Positions 16,876-26,045 of a DNA stretch of 38,209 nucleotides are shown here, piece by piece. Origin of the DNA: Pseudomonadales bacterium (GTDB taxonomy: Bacteria > Pseudomonadota > Gammaproteobacteria > Pseudomonadales > JAHRWD01). The notes under the pieces were generated by a model that made no database searches, was not told the DNA's origin, and was given only the letters and a program-made list of their open reading frames with translations. The number at the start of each line of letters is the position of its first letter. The stretch's first letter is position 1. The DNA is taken from the NCBI GenBank assembly GCA_016763075.1, contig JAESUM010000088.1, forward strand, positions 1 to 38,209. Reading direction: 5' to 3'. The position numbers and the translations under genes are program-made.

Positions 16876-19305
16876 ATGGACAGCATCCATTACCTATCAG
16901 GTTTAATTAAGCCGCGTTCAATAGCGGTTATTGGTGCCAGCGAAAACCTAACATCGGTGGGAGGTACCGTATTAAACAACCTTTTTGACGGAGATTATCG
17001 TGGTGCTATCTACCCCGTTAACCCGGCATATTCTGAACTGTTTAATCATCCCTGTTATGACTTCGTTAGCGAGCTTCCAGAGGCTCCGGACTTAGCGCTT
17101 ATCGCAACACCTGCCGCCGTTACAGCGAGTATAGTTCAAGAATGTGGCCGTAAAGGCATTCTTTCCGCGGTGATACTTTCAGCTGGTTCAGACGAATACT
17201 TGAAGAGCGAACACAACGCTGGGCTCATGGACGTTGCCAAAGAGGCGGGTGTTCGGTTACTAGGGCCCAATAGTTTGGGTGTTATACGCACCGATATTGG
17301 CCTGAACGCAAGTACCGGGCGCTGCGCAGTGCGGCGTGGTAATTTGGCTTTTGTCTCTCAGTCGGGAGCTATTTGTTCAGCCACCATTGATTGGGCTGAA
17401 ACCGCCGGTATTGGTTTTTCATCGATCATTTCGACTGGCAGCGGCAAGACCGTTGAAACCTGGGAAATTCTTGACTACTTAGTTAAAGATGACCAAACCA
17501 AAGGGGTTTTGATTCACCTTGAGCATATGACAAATACGCGCGAGTGGATCAGCTCATTACGTGCATTGGCTAGCGTTAAGCCGGTCATTGCAATTAAGTC
17601 CGGGCGTTTTGGCGTGAATCGGTATATCGACGATACCTTTATTCCTCGGGATCACCTTTTTAGCTCTATTCTTCGCCGTACTGGTGTAGTACGGGTCCAT
17701 TCGACAACCGAGCTGTTTAGCGCGGCTAAAACCCTGACCTCAAAGTATCGGCAATCTGGTGATCGGCTTGCGATTATCAGCAATGGCGACGGCCCGGCAG
17801 ATTTGGCGGCAGATAGAGTGCTTGAGCTGGGTTTAACCTTAGGTCAGGTTAGCGAACCGACCCGCGCTGCACTCGACCAGCAGCTACCTGATTTTTGTCA
17901 GCTAGATAACCCCATCTATATTCTGGCCGATGCAGATGCCCAGCGTTACCGTACGGCCATTGAACTGGCACTGGCAGACTCGAACATAGATGGCGTGTTG
18001 GTGATCGTGACACCTCAAGCAATGACGCCACTAAACGACATAGAGTCTGTTGTTATTGATATCGCCAGCAGCAGTACGAAGCCCTTGCTAGCGTGCTGGA
18101 TGGGCGAAACTTCAGTCGTGCAAAACCGTGCAAATTTGGGCGTTTCTCATATACCCGTGTTCCGTGATCCAGAAATGGCAGTGCGTGGTTTTGGTTATTT
18201 GGTTCAGCATCAGAAATCGCAACAATTGTTGCTGCAAACTCCGGGGCCAGAGGTTACTGCCTGGCAACCAGATACCCAACAAGCCCGCAAGTTAATTAAA
18301 AACGCCCAAAGCAGCCATCAACAACAGTTAGATCAAACGCAGTGCCAGCAACTGCTAGATTACTATCTCATTCAACGTGGCGAGCCCGATGCTGCAACAG
18401 GTAACCCCATTCCTGTACTGCAATTAATGGTTCGGCATGATCCAGGTTTTGGCCCGGTTATTTTGTTTGGCCCGCAAAGCCGGTGGAAAAAATCAGTAGC
18501 CGATCGTTTCAGTGTCGCGTTGCCGCCACTTAATGAAGAGCTTGCAATCGACCTTATTGAAAGCGCGCGGCTCGAAGCCGATTTCTCAAATTATATGGAG
18601 GCCATCACCACAGTGCTGGTGCATTTATCAGAAATGATCGTTGATCTACCGGAAATTAACGCAATAGATCTTTCGATGACGTTGATTGAAGGTAACGCAT
18701 ATATTGGTGAGCAAACGATTTCAATTACCACTGAAAAAGCGGCAACTAATTATCGCCACTTAGCGATCTACCCCTATCCAAAACACCTGATCACTCAGTG
18801 GGAATTACGCGACGGTATTATTGTCAACGTGCGACCAATCAGGCCCGCTGATGCAGAAATGGAACAGAAGTTTGTTCGCGGTTTGTCAGACGAGTCTCGG
18901 TATATGAGATTCTGGAGTTATATGTCAGAACTTAACCGTAAAATGTTGGCGGAGTTTACCAAAGTCGACTTTAACCGGCAGATGGCTTTAGTGGTAACGG
19001 TAGATCAAGAAATTAACGAAAAAATAGTTGAAACGGAAATTGCGGTGGCAAGTTTTGTGCTGTGCCAAGACCGAGAAAGGTGCGAGTTTGCAGTGGTGGT
19101 TGCAGATGACTGGCAAGGCTATGGGTTAGGGTATCGTTTAATGAACTACCTGATTGATGAAGCGCGCCGTTGGGGGCTTAAGAGCATCGATGGTGAAGTC
19201 ATGGGTCACAACGATGGCATGATGAAAATGATGAAAAAACTTGGATTTTCATCACGTTTTGATCCAGATGATTACAGTATAAAAATCGTTAGTAAAAAGT
19301 TATAA
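16876..19305 (+). CDS. Pat/YfiQ-like protein acetyltransferase (acyl-CoA-synthetase-like + GNAT) with a shortened ATP-grasp region
   Basis: Proteins of this type acetylate lysines of acetyl-CoA synthetase and other enzymes from acetyl-CoA. A CoA-binding domain (IKPRSIAVIGASENLTSVGG, 11-30) and succinyl-CoA-ligase-like domains (LAFVSQSGAICSATIDWAE, 157-175) are present to about residue 450. A C-terminal GNAT domain (about 652-805) has the acetyl-CoA loop WQGYGLGYRL at 746-755. Between them, the ATP-grasp part normally holding 'YPV-LK' and 'HKSDVGGV' motifs is missing: LLDYYLIQRGEPDAATGNPI (493-512) leads straight to LMVRHDPGFGPVILFG. At 809 residues it is about 75 shorter than E. coli YfiQ. 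Synthetase activity is therefore unlikely, while sensing by the CoA domains and GNAT activity may remain. Confidence 0.85.
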   Translation: MDSIHYLSGLIKPRSIAVIGASENLTSVGGTVLNNLFDGDYRGAIYPVNPAYSELFNHPCYDFVSELPEAPDLALIATPAAVTASIVQECGRKGILSAVILSAGSDEYLKSEHNAGLMDVAKEAGVRLLGPNSLGVIRTDIGLNASTGRCAVRRGNLAFVSQSGAICSATIDWAETAGIGFSSIISTGSGKTVETWEILDYLVKDDQTKGVLIHLEHMTNTREWISSLRALASVKPVIAIKSGRFGVNRYIDDTFIPRDHLFSSILRRTGVVRVHSTTELFSAAKTLTSKYRQSGDRLAIISNGDGPADLAADRVLELGLTLGQVSEPTRAALDQQLPDFCQLDNPIYILADADAQRYRTAIELALADSNIDGVLVIVTPQAMTPLNDIESVVIDIASSSTKPLLACWMGETSVVQNRANLGVSHIPVFRDPEMAVRGFGYLVQHQKSQQLLLQTPGPEVTAWQPDTQQARKLIKNAQSSHQQQLDQTQCQQLLDYYLIQRGEPDAATGNPIPVLQLMVRHDPGFGPVILFGPQSRWKKSVADRFSVALPPLNEELAIDLIESARLEADFSNYMEAITTVLVHLSEMIVDLPEINAIDLSMTLIEGNAYIGEQTISITTEKAATNYRHLAIYPYPKHLITQWELRDGIIVNVRPIRPADAEMEQKFVRGLSDESRYMRFWSYMSELNRKMLAEFTKVDFNRQMALVVTVDQEINEKIVETEIAVASFVLCQDRERCEFAVVVADDWQGYGLGYRLMNYLIDEARRWGLKSIDGEVMGHNDGMMKMMKKLGFSSRFDPDDYSIKIVSKKL

Positions 19306-19428
19306 GTAGTACTGGTTGCGAAAACAGTCTGCCTTTCAGTTTATTTAGGAAAAATAACTACTGTGATGGTTGTGAGTGTTAGTTGCGGCGCGAACATTTA
19401 GAAGGACTTTACGATGCAGTGAAACAGC

Positions 19429-19465
19429 AAGTAACTATAGAACTAACCATGGAGTTACTTTTTTT
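19429..19465 (+). terminator. Terminator of the acetyltransferase gene, overlapping the 3' end of mazG
   Basis: AAGTAACT (19429-19436) pairs perfectly with AGTTACTT (19453-19460) around a 16-base loop and is followed by TTTTT. The right arm and T tract are also the last codons of the convergent mazG. Confidence 0.5.
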
Positions 19466-20237
19466 CTGCTTCCTTAGCTTGGTCCCACAGCTGGTCAAGC
19501 TTTTCTAACGAGCATTGCTCTAGTGTAAATTGGTTTTTTTCTACCTGCCTTTCAATGTATTGAAAACGCCGCATGAATTTTTGATTACCCTTTCGTAAGG
19601 CTTCTTCAGCATCAATTTTTAAATGCCGTGAAAGATTCACTACGCTAAATAGCAGGTCGCCAATTTCTTCTTCAAGTTCCTCTGGGCTGGCTTCACGTAC
19701 TTCCTGAAGCTCTTCGTTTATTTTTTCGAAAACGGGTTCGATTTGTTGCCAGTCAAACCCAACTTTTGACGCGCGTTTTTGCAGCTTTTGCGCCCTTGAT
19801 AATGAAGGCAGCCCAACGGTAATGCTATCGAGAATAGAAGTATCACCTTCAGATTTTTGTTTTTCTTTGCGCTCTTCTATTTTGGATTGCTCCCAAAATG
19901 CAGCGCGCTGTTCGTCGGTTTCAAATTTTTCATCGCCAAACACATGCGGGTGGCGGCGTACTAGTTTGTCGGAAATAGATTTTGCGATGGCTTCGAAATC
20001 AAATTTATTGTCTTCACTGGCAAGCTGAGCAGAAAACACAACTTGCAGCAGTAAGTCGCCAAGCTCATCACGAATATCATCGGTATCGTTGCGTTCTATA
20101 GCATCGACCACTTCATAGGCTTCTTCTAAAATAAATGGCGGTAATGTGCTGAGGTCTTGTTTTAAGTCCCAAGGGCAACCGGTTTGCGGGTCACGCAGTT
20201 GCACCATGATTTCTTTGAGCCGACTAATTTCATCCAT
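19455..20237 (-). CDS. mazG: Nucleoside triphosphate pyrophosphohydrolase MazG
   Basis: Hydrolyses (d)NTPs to the monophosphates and PPi, and in E. coli is linked to the stringent response. The duplicated all-alpha NTP-PPase fold is visible. The N-terminal copy has LRDPQTGCPWDLKQDLSTL, then EEAYEVVDAIE and RDELGDLLLQVVF; the C-terminal copy has EELQEVREA and EEIGDLLFSVVNL. The ExxE and ExxD Mg2+ motifs are present in both. I start at the ATG at 20237, whose ATGGATGA overlaps the relA stop by 8 bases; an upstream TTG would add 8 residues. The protein is 260 residues, and the gene is coupled to relA as in Pseudomonas and E. coli. Confidence 0.95.
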   Translation of the reverse strand: MDEISRLKEIMVQLRDPQTGCPWDLKQDLSTLPPFILEEAYEVVDAIERNDTDDIRDELGDLLLQVVFSAQLASEDNKFDFEAIAKSISDKLVRRHPHVFGDEKFETDEQRAAFWEQSKIEERKEKQKSEGDTSILDSITVGLPSLSRAQKLQKRASKVGFDWQQIEPVFEKINEELQEVREASPEELEEEIGDLLFSVVNLSRHLKIDAEEALRKGNQKFMRRFQYIERQVEKNQFTLEQCSLEKLDQLWDQAKEAEKK

Positions 20238-22521
20238 TTTTTGCGATTCTTCGTGCTTCAACTACGTTGGGCAGTTGGTTTATTTTGGATAGTACCGCAC
20301 CGAGTTGTTGAAATCCGGAGGTTTCAACAGCAAGTTCCATGCTGGCGGTATGATTGGATTTTTCTGATGAAGTGCTGACGGCAATAATATTGACCGATTG
20401 TTCGGCAAGTATGGCTGTCACATCTCTTAATAGGCCAGAACGGTCGTAGGCGCTGATCATAATGTTGGAGACAAATAGTTTCTCCGGCACTTGGCCCCAG
20501 CTGACTTCAATAATACGGTCAGGGTTTACTTCGTCTAGGCGAACAAGGTTGCCGCAATCCTGACGGTGAATTGTGACGCCACGGGCTTTGGTGATGTAGC
20601 CAATGATGCCATCTTCCTGGGATGGCGTGCAGCACTCAGCAATATGAGTCATCAAATTACCGACCCCGCGCACTTGAATGCCGCTTAAGCTCTGCGGTGT
20701 TGTGGTAGTAGCTGGGCTTGCAGGTACCTTGATGCTAGAAGAGCCAAAGGGCAGTTCAAGGTTGCGGCTTGCCGCGTTGTACAGTAGCTGGGTTGCACGG
20801 ACAATTTGGGTGGTTGGAATATTACCGCGGCCCACCTCGGCGTATAGCTCATCCAATTGTGTGAGCTGATACTCATGCAGGGTTTCTTTGAGCCGTTTGG
20901 GGCTGACAGCCAAACGCCGAAACTCGCGCTCGAGCATTAATCGGCCATCCAGAATGTTCTGTTCGTGGTTTTGGGCACTGAACCACTGGCGTACTTTTGA
21001 GCGCGCTCGGGCAGTATTGAGATAACCAAGGTTCTCATTGAGCCAGTCGCGTTTAGGGTGACCATCTTTACGGGTTAATACTTCAACCATGTCGCCGGTT
21101 TTTAGTTGATAACTAAGGGTTACGATACGGCCGTTGACCTTAGCGCCTCGGTAGCTGTGGCCGACTTCAGTGTGTACGTAGTAGGCAAAATCCAGCGCAG
21201 TAGCATGGAGCGGAACGCTAATCACATGGCCGTCGGGGGTGAACGCATATACCCGGCTTTCTGAATCATAGCCGTGTAGCTCGTCTTGCAAATTATTGGG
21301 GTCGCCAACTTCGTCATGAAGCTCTAATGCTTGGCGCAACCAGGCGGTTTTACTGTCGAAATCGACCGGCCGCGGAGCGACTCCTTTGCGGTTGGTTTCT
21401 TTGTAAGTCCAATGTGCGCACACCCCATATTCGGCTTCTTCGTGCATTTGCTGGGTGCGAATTTGAATTTCAATCACTTGGCCTTCGGGGCCAACTACTG
21501 CGGTATGCAGCGAGCGATAGCCATTTTCCTTTGGCGTGGCGATATAATCGTCGAACTCGTTGGGAATGTGGTTCCAAAGTCGGTGAACGATGCCGAGTAC
21601 TTCATAACATTCACGCACCGATCCGGTCAAAACCCGGACCGCTCGAATATCATTGAGCTGTGAAAAGCCAATTTTCTTGCGCTGCATTTTGCGCCAAATG
21701 CTGTAGATATGCTTGGCGCGGCCGCTGATATCCGCAGTAATGCCGGAGGTTTCCAGTGAGTTCGCAAGGCTATCAACCACGTCGTTAATGTAGCTCTCTC
21801 GAGCAAGACGTTTTTCATCCAGCAGGTGGGCGATGTTTTTATAGGTGACGGGTTCCAAGTAGCGAAACGCTAAATCTTCGAGTTCCCACTTGAGTTGACC
21901 AATACCCAAACGATGCGCCAGCGGTGCGTAAACTTCGAACACTTCTTTAGCGACACGGTACTGACGGTCGCGGTCGCGGTTTTTTACTGCGCGGATCATG
22001 CAGGTGCGTTCGGCTAGTTTAATCAGCGCGACACGCACGTCGTCAACCAGTGAAAGCAGCATGCTGCGCAGGTTTTCGACTTGTTTTTGGTTGCTGACTA
22101 CGGCTTTATCCGTTGGTGCGGTTGAGGTCCGTATGCTGATGGCGGCCATTTTTAAGACGCCATCGCTAAGGGTAGCTACGGCATCGCCGAACTGTTCGCG
22201 GATTTGTGAGAGCTTGAGTTTTCCCTCGCGCAGACCACGGTACAAAATAGCCGCTTGAATCGTCTCGGTGTCGAGCTGGAACTCGGCCAAGATTTCGGCC
22301 ATCTCTAGCCCTGTGCGAAAGCAGCTGGGGCTGAGAGCCCAGGCATCGTCGCTGGTCGCAGCTTTTTCGGCGGCCTTTTCTGTGAAATAACTGGTTTCGC
22401 AGGCGGCGATAATACTGTCGTGATCAAGAGAAGGGCTGAGCTGATTAAGGCGCAGAAACCATTCCTCCAAATCTCCGAAGTCTTCAAGTTTGTCGGTTAA
22501 TTGTTCTCTTGCCTTAACCAT
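20230..22521 (-). CDS. relA: GTP pyrophosphokinase RelA
   Basis: Ribosome-associated (p)ppGpp synthetase activated by uncharged tRNA. The N-terminal pseudo-hydrolase region (about 60-200) reads AAILYRGLREGKLKL where bifunctional SpoT enzymes have HDxxED, so this is a synthetase-only RelA. The synthetase domain has GRAKHIYSIWRKMQRKKI (267-284) and FDDYIATPKENGYRSLHT (323-340). TGS follows (about 422-482, RVYAFTPDGHVISVPLHATA), then the zinc-finger/conserved-Cys region HIAECCTPSQEDGIIGY (626-642) and a C-terminal ACT domain (about 685-763). Length 763. It lies between rlmD and mazG on the same strand. The tRNA-Leu promoter in this window carries a discriminator of the ppGpp-sensitive type. Confidence 0.97.
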   Translation of the reverse strand: MVKAREQLTDKLEDFGDLEEWFLRLNQLSPSLDHDSIIAACETSYFTEKAAEKAATSDDAWALSPSCFRTGLEMAEILAEFQLDTETIQAAILYRGLREGKLKLSQIREQFGDAVATLSDGVLKMAAISIRTSTAPTDKAVVSNQKQVENLRSMLLSLVDDVRVALIKLAERTCMIRAVKNRDRDRQYRVAKEVFEVYAPLAHRLGIGQLKWELEDLAFRYLEPVTYKNIAHLLDEKRLARESYINDVVDSLANSLETSGITADISGRAKHIYSIWRKMQRKKIGFSQLNDIRAVRVLTGSVRECYEVLGIVHRLWNHIPNEFDDYIATPKENGYRSLHTAVVGPEGQVIEIQIRTQQMHEEAEYGVCAHWTYKETNRKGVAPRPVDFDSKTAWLRQALELHDEVGDPNNLQDELHGYDSESRVYAFTPDGHVISVPLHATALDFAYYVHTEVGHSYRGAKVNGRIVTLSYQLKTGDMVEVLTRKDGHPKRDWLNENLGYLNTARARSKVRQWFSAQNHEQNILDGRLMLEREFRRLAVSPKRLKETLHEYQLTQLDELYAEVGRGNIPTTQIVRATQLLYNAASRNLELPFGSSSIKVPASPATTTTPQSLSGIQVRGVGNLMTHIAECCTPSQEDGIIGYITKARGVTIHRQDCGNLVRLDEVNPDRIIEVSWGQVPEKLFVSNIMISAYDRSGLLRDVTAILAEQSVNIIAVSTSSEKSNHTASMELAVETSGFQQLGAVLSKINQLPNVVEARRIAKNG

Positions 22522-22588
22522 AAATATATCGCACTAGTCTGTTGTTGTTTTCTAAATCTAACTCAAATAACAGAGCGTTTTATACAGG

Positions 22589-23917
22589 TTAAATCCGTTC
22601 AAAAAGAACCATAGATTCAACATGCGCGGTGTGTGGAAACATGTCCAATACACCGGCTTTTTTAATCTTGTACCCAGCATTGGCGATGAGTTTAGCATCT
22701 CGTGCCAAACTGGTCGGATTGCACGATACATAAAGTATTTTGTCTGGGTCAATCAGATGAAGATTGTTAGCAACTTCTTCAGCACCCGAGCGTGGCGGGT
22801 CAATCAGCAGCGCATCGTACTTTTGTTTTGCCCAGGGTTGCTCGGCAAACGGCTCGAAGAGGTCGGCGTAATGAAACGCAGCATTGCCGATCTGGTTATG
22901 TTTGACGTTTTCATCCGCTCGTGACACAGCAGATTCGCTGCCTTCAACACCAACAACCGCAGCCACTTTTCGTGCAATCGGTAGGGTGAAGTTACCCAGA
23001 CCGCAGAACAGGTCAAGTACCGTATCTTGTGGTTTTGGTTGCAGCCATTCCAGTGCCTGATGAATCATTTTTTGGTTGATTTCTGCATTCACCTGAGTGA
23101 AATCCATCGGGTGAAATAGCATCTCTAAATTAAACTGAGGTAGTGCGTAGCTCAGCCGCTCAATATTGTCTGCCGGCCACACTTTGTGGACGGTATTGAG
23201 CCCACCGGGCTGCAGGTACATGTGCAGGTCATGTTGCTCGCCAAATTTGATCAGTGCTTGTTGATCAGCATCGCTTAAACCATCTAAATGACGCACTACC
23301 AGCGCGGTTTGAGTATCGCCAGCAGAGACTTCAATTTGTGCAATTCGCTCGAAGGCATCTAAGCCACCAATGAGCTCGCGCAGTGCTAATAGTCGCTCGC
23401 CGACAGCGGGAGTGAGCACCGGGCAGCTGTCTAGTTCAGCCACGTAACGGCCATTTTTTTCGCGAAAGCCAACCAGTAGTTTTTCTTTCTTTTGAACGTA
23501 CCGAACACCTAACCGTGCTTTGTTGCGGTAGCCAAGTTTTGGGCCCAGTAATGGTTCTATCCACTGCTCTGGTTCGGGTACTTCTTCGGCTGCAAACAAT
23601 GCTTGCAGGCGCGCCTGTTTGGCCAGTATTTGGGCATCATTAGATTGGTGATGCAGGCAGCATCCGCTGCAAATTTCTGCGTTTGGGCAGGCTGGTTCAA
23701 CCCGATCTGGCGAGGCCACAAGCACCTCGGTGGTTTTGGCGACTAGGTTCTTCTTCTTTTTACCTTTTATCTCGGCGATCACTTTTTCGCCCGGTAATGA
23801 GCCTTCAACCAGTAATAGCTTTCCCAAGTGCTCGGCGGTGCCGCGGCCATCGTTATACAAACCAGTGATTTCTAGCTCGATGGGTTCGGGTGAAAATAGG
23901 CGTTTTTTTCGGCTCAT
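22589..23917 (-). CDS. rlmD: 23S rRNA (uracil-1939-C5)-methyltransferase RlmD
   Basis: An iron-sulfur SAM-dependent methyltransferase that makes m5U1939 in 23S rRNA. An N-terminal TRAM domain (1-66) is followed by the four 4Fe-4S ligands Cys77, Cys83, Cys86 (ACPNAEICSGCCLHHQ) and Cys165 (ELDSCPVL). The SAM-binding motif is VLDLFCGLGNFTLP (300-313). The catalytic nucleophile is Cys399 in LYVSCNPTSLARD, and the general base is Glu434 in HVESMVLFE. Length 442. It lies in the conserved cysM-rlmD-relA-mazG order, with its own spacer and a cysM terminator upstream. Confidence 0.96.
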   Translation of the reverse strand: MSRKKRLFSPEPIELEITGLYNDGRGTAEHLGKLLLVEGSLPGEKVIAEIKGKKKKNLVAKTTEVLVASPDRVEPACPNAEICSGCCLHHQSNDAQILAKQARLQALFAAEEVPEPEQWIEPLLGPKLGYRNKARLGVRYVQKKEKLLVGFREKNGRYVAELDSCPVLTPAVGERLLALRELIGGLDAFERIAQIEVSAGDTQTALVVRHLDGLSDADQQALIKFGEQHDLHMYLQPGGLNTVHKVWPADNIERLSYALPQFNLEMLFHPMDFTQVNAEINQKMIHQALEWLQPKPQDTVLDLFCGLGNFTLPIARKVAAVVGVEGSESAVSRADENVKHNQIGNAAFHYADLFEPFAEQPWAKQKYDALLIDPPRSGAEEVANNLHLIDPDKILYVSCNPTSLARDAKLIANAGYKIKKAGVLDMFPHTAHVESMVLFERI

Positions 23918-23958
23918 AGAATTTTTCTTAGTGTAGAGAGAGGTGAGGACAGGTGTTC

Positions 23959-23988
23959 AAAAAAGGGCCGCTATTCTATCATCGGCCC
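23959..23988 (-). terminator. Rho-independent terminator of cysM
   Basis: On the minus strand GGGCCG and CGGCCC form a GC-only 6-bp stem with a 12-base loop, followed by TTTTTT, 37 bases after the cysM stop. The loop contains GATAGAAT, which could double as a -10 for rlmD. Confidence 0.72.
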
Positions 23989-23993
23989 CAGCA

Positions 23994-24008
23994 GATATCT
24001 GAGATATC
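23994..24008. repeat. GATATC inverted/direct repeat between cysM and rlmD
   Basis: GATATC-TGA-GATATC: two copies of a self-complementary hexamer three bases apart, lying between the cysM stop and its terminator. It may be part of the 3' hairpin structure or a binding site; no regulator is recognised. Confidence 0.35.
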
Positions 24009-24024
24009 CACGCTTTGAATGGCC

Positions 24025-24927
24025 TTAGTCAGCAGAAAATACACCAGTAGATAAGTAACGATCGCCACGATCGCAAATAATCGCAACAATCACTGCATTT
24101 TCGACTTCGGCGGAGATCTTTAATGCGCCGGCCACCGCTCCACCGGAAGACACACCACAGAAAATTCCCTCTTTGCGGGCCAGTGCTCGCATGCAATCTT
24201 CGGATTCTTGTTGGTTGAGGTCAATCACACGGTCAACCCGCGAGGCTTCAAAAATAGTGGGCAGATATGCTTTAGGCCAGCGTCGGATGCCTGGAATGGC
24301 CGCACCTTCTTTAGGCTGTAAGCCAATAATTTCGATCGATTCGGATTGTTCTTTGAGAAACCGAGACACACCCATAATGGTGCCGGTAGTGCCCATAGCG
24401 CTGACAAAATGGGTGATACGACCATCGGTTTGTTGCCAGATTTCTGGCCCGGTGCCGCTGTAATGGGCCGCGGGGTTGTCCATGTTGCCAAACTGGTTCA
24501 GTACTACGCCTTTACCTTGTGTTTGCATTTCGTCGGCAAGATCGCGGGCGCCTTCCATACCGGATTCTTTAGGTACTAATACAAGTTCTGCACCGTAGGC
24601 CGACATCGATTGTTTACGCTCAGCGCTCATATGGTCCGGCATGATCAAAATCATCCGGTAGCCTTTAATAGCCGCGGCCATTGCTAGGGCTATACCGGTG
24701 TTGCCGCTGGTGGCCTCGATGAGTGTATCACCTGGTTTAATATCGCCGCGCGCTTCTGCCTTAGCAATCATATTGACCGCAGGGCGATCCTTTACAGAAC
24801 CAGCCGGATTGTTGCCTTCAAGCTTGAGCAATATCTGGTTGCTGCTGTTGCCGGCCATACGTTGCAGGCGCACTAGCGGCGTGTTGCCAACGTAATCTTC
24901 GATCGTCGGAAAAGGTTTGTGTGTCAT
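24025..24927 (-). CDS. cysM: Cysteine synthase B (O-acetylserine sulfhydrylase) CysM
   Basis: A PLP enzyme that makes cysteine from O-acetylserine with sulfide or thiosulfate. The PLP Lys46 is in GNNPAGSVKDRPA (39-51). The substrate loop EATSGNTGIALA (67-78) and phosphate-binding MGTTGTIMGV are intact, as is the C-terminal FCGVSSGGAVAGAL. The short form of 300 residues, with RRWPKAYLPTIFE and no long C-terminal tail, marks CysM rather than CysK. It is the first gene of the cysM-rlmD-relA-mazG block, but a terminator follows it, so it is probably a separate transcript. Confidence 0.95.
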   Translation of the reverse strand: MTHKPFPTIEDYVGNTPLVRLQRMAGNSSNQILLKLEGNNPAGSVKDRPAVNMIAKAEARGDIKPGDTLIEATSGNTGIALAMAAAIKGYRMILIMPDHMSAERKQSMSAYGAELVLVPKESGMEGARDLADEMQTQGKGVVLNQFGNMDNPAAHYSGTGPEIWQQTDGRITHFVSAMGTTGTIMGVSRFLKEQSESIEIIGLQPKEGAAIPGIRRWPKAYLPTIFEASRVDRVIDLNQQESEDCMRALARKEGIFCGVSSGGAVAGALKISAEVENAVIVAIICDRGDRYLSTGVFSAD

Positions 24928-24969
24928 AGAGCTATTTTCCTAATCGCTTTAGCAGCGGTTGTTCTTTCA

Positions 24970-25445
24970 TTAGCTGAGTACATCATTTCGTTTTAGCGAC
25001 TTAATCATGCTGAAATTGGTCAGCGTTTGGTTGTTCATAGGTACTTCGTTTTGGCTGGTTGTGACAAACCCACATACTTTAAAAAAAGCTTTAGCTAGCA
25101 GGCATCGACCAGAAATGTTTGCATTCCCCGTTTTAACGCTTGCGCTTCTACGTGCTGGTATAGCTGGTTGGCGACACCTTGCCGGGCAAAATCTGGGTGC
25201 ACGTATATGCAGTCGATAGCATTGGATTCTAGCAACTCAATAAACCCGGCAATTGTTGGCGGGTTTTCTTGGCTTGCCGCTACAAAAGGTTTGATGCTAT
25301 TCAGGCGGCGTCGGTGCTTAGGCCCTTAACATTACTGCGGGCTATATTGTTGTACCGCAAGGCGGTGAATGCTGCTGTGAAACAGATCCGTGATCTCACG
25401 GGCATCGGTTGTTCGGTAATTACGTATGGTGATATTAAGCGTCAT
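24970..25445 (-). pseudogene. GNAT-family N-acetyltransferase pseudogene
   Basis: From an ATG at 25445 the frame reads MTLNITIRNYRTTDAREITD and LFHSSIHRLAVQQYSPQ, a typical GNAT beginning. It then hits TAA (25334-25332) and a second TAA two codons later. The same frame recovers with IDCIYVHPDFARQGVANQLY and QHVEAQALKRGMQTFLVDA, the acetyl-CoA-binding motif region, until TAG at 25097-25095. A one-base shift restores LAKAFFKVCGFVTTSQNEVP and MNNQTLTNFSMIKSL, ending in TAA at 24970. All expected GNAT parts are in the right order over about 158 codons, so it is a once-functional gene with at least two lesions. It sits between cysM and acpS. The 219 bases beyond it to acpS hold nothing I can support. 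Confidence 0.87.
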
Positions 25446-25664
25446 ACGTAATGGCTGAAGCCTCTTTTATGTGTCGCTTTTGTGCCGCCTTTTTATACCT
25501 TTTTTTAAACGGTTGGACTATGGCGTTACCAAAAGCGTAGACACATACTATCCGAAGCGCTTAGTACAGAAAACACTTAATAATTCTTAATTTATGCAAA
25601 AAAGGAATAACGAAGGGGTGATCAGGTAATGACTACGCTACGATTAGCGCGGGTGATGTTGCAA

Positions 25665-26045
25665 CTATTGGTTTGAAAGCACGACAAAAGCAATGGCATG
25701 ATCTTTTTCGTCGGAGAGGCTCACGTGGCTTTGGTTGCAGCCAAGTTTTTGCCAAATTAAATGGGCTTTATCGCTGAGCATCAATATAGGTGCCCCCAGC
25801 TCGGTATGGGTAAGGCTTATTTGGCGTGGATGTAAACCTTTGCCAAAGCCGGTGCCCAATGCTTTGGCGGCGGCTTCTTTTACCGCAAAGCGTTTGGCTA
25901 AAAATGAGGGTTGGTTTTTAGATTGGCCGAATTCAAGCTGCTCGGATTCAGACAATATACGCTGAGCAAAACGCTCGCCGTAGCGTTCAACCAGCATTTT
26001 GAAGCGCCGAATGTCGGCGATATCAACGCCTATCCCAATAATCAC
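25665..26045 (-). CDS. acpS: Holo-[acyl-carrier-protein] synthase AcpS
   Basis: Transfers 4'-phosphopantetheine from CoA to apo-ACP, enabling fatty-acid synthesis. The two family motifs are present: [13 protein letters not shown] (3-15, with the Mg2+-binding Asp) and [20 protein letters not shown] (48-67, with the catalytic Glu and Lys). Length 126. The start is GTG, and GTGA overlaps the pdxJ stop by 4 bases, so translation is coupled to pdxJ. It is the last gene of the lepA-acpS block in its ancestral order. Confidence 0.95.
   Translation of the reverse strand: MIIGIGVDIADIRRFKMLVERYGERFAQRILSESEQLEFGQSKNQPSFLAKRFAVKEAAAKALGTGFGKGLHPRQISLTHTELGAPILMLSDKAHLIWQKLGCNQSHVSLSDEKDHAIAFVVLSNQ

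Noticed and set aside
20230-22521. Bifunctional (p)ppGpp synthetase/hydrolase (SpoT/Rel)
   Set aside because: The HDxxED hydrolase motif is absent, and the neighbours rlmD and mazG are those of RelA.
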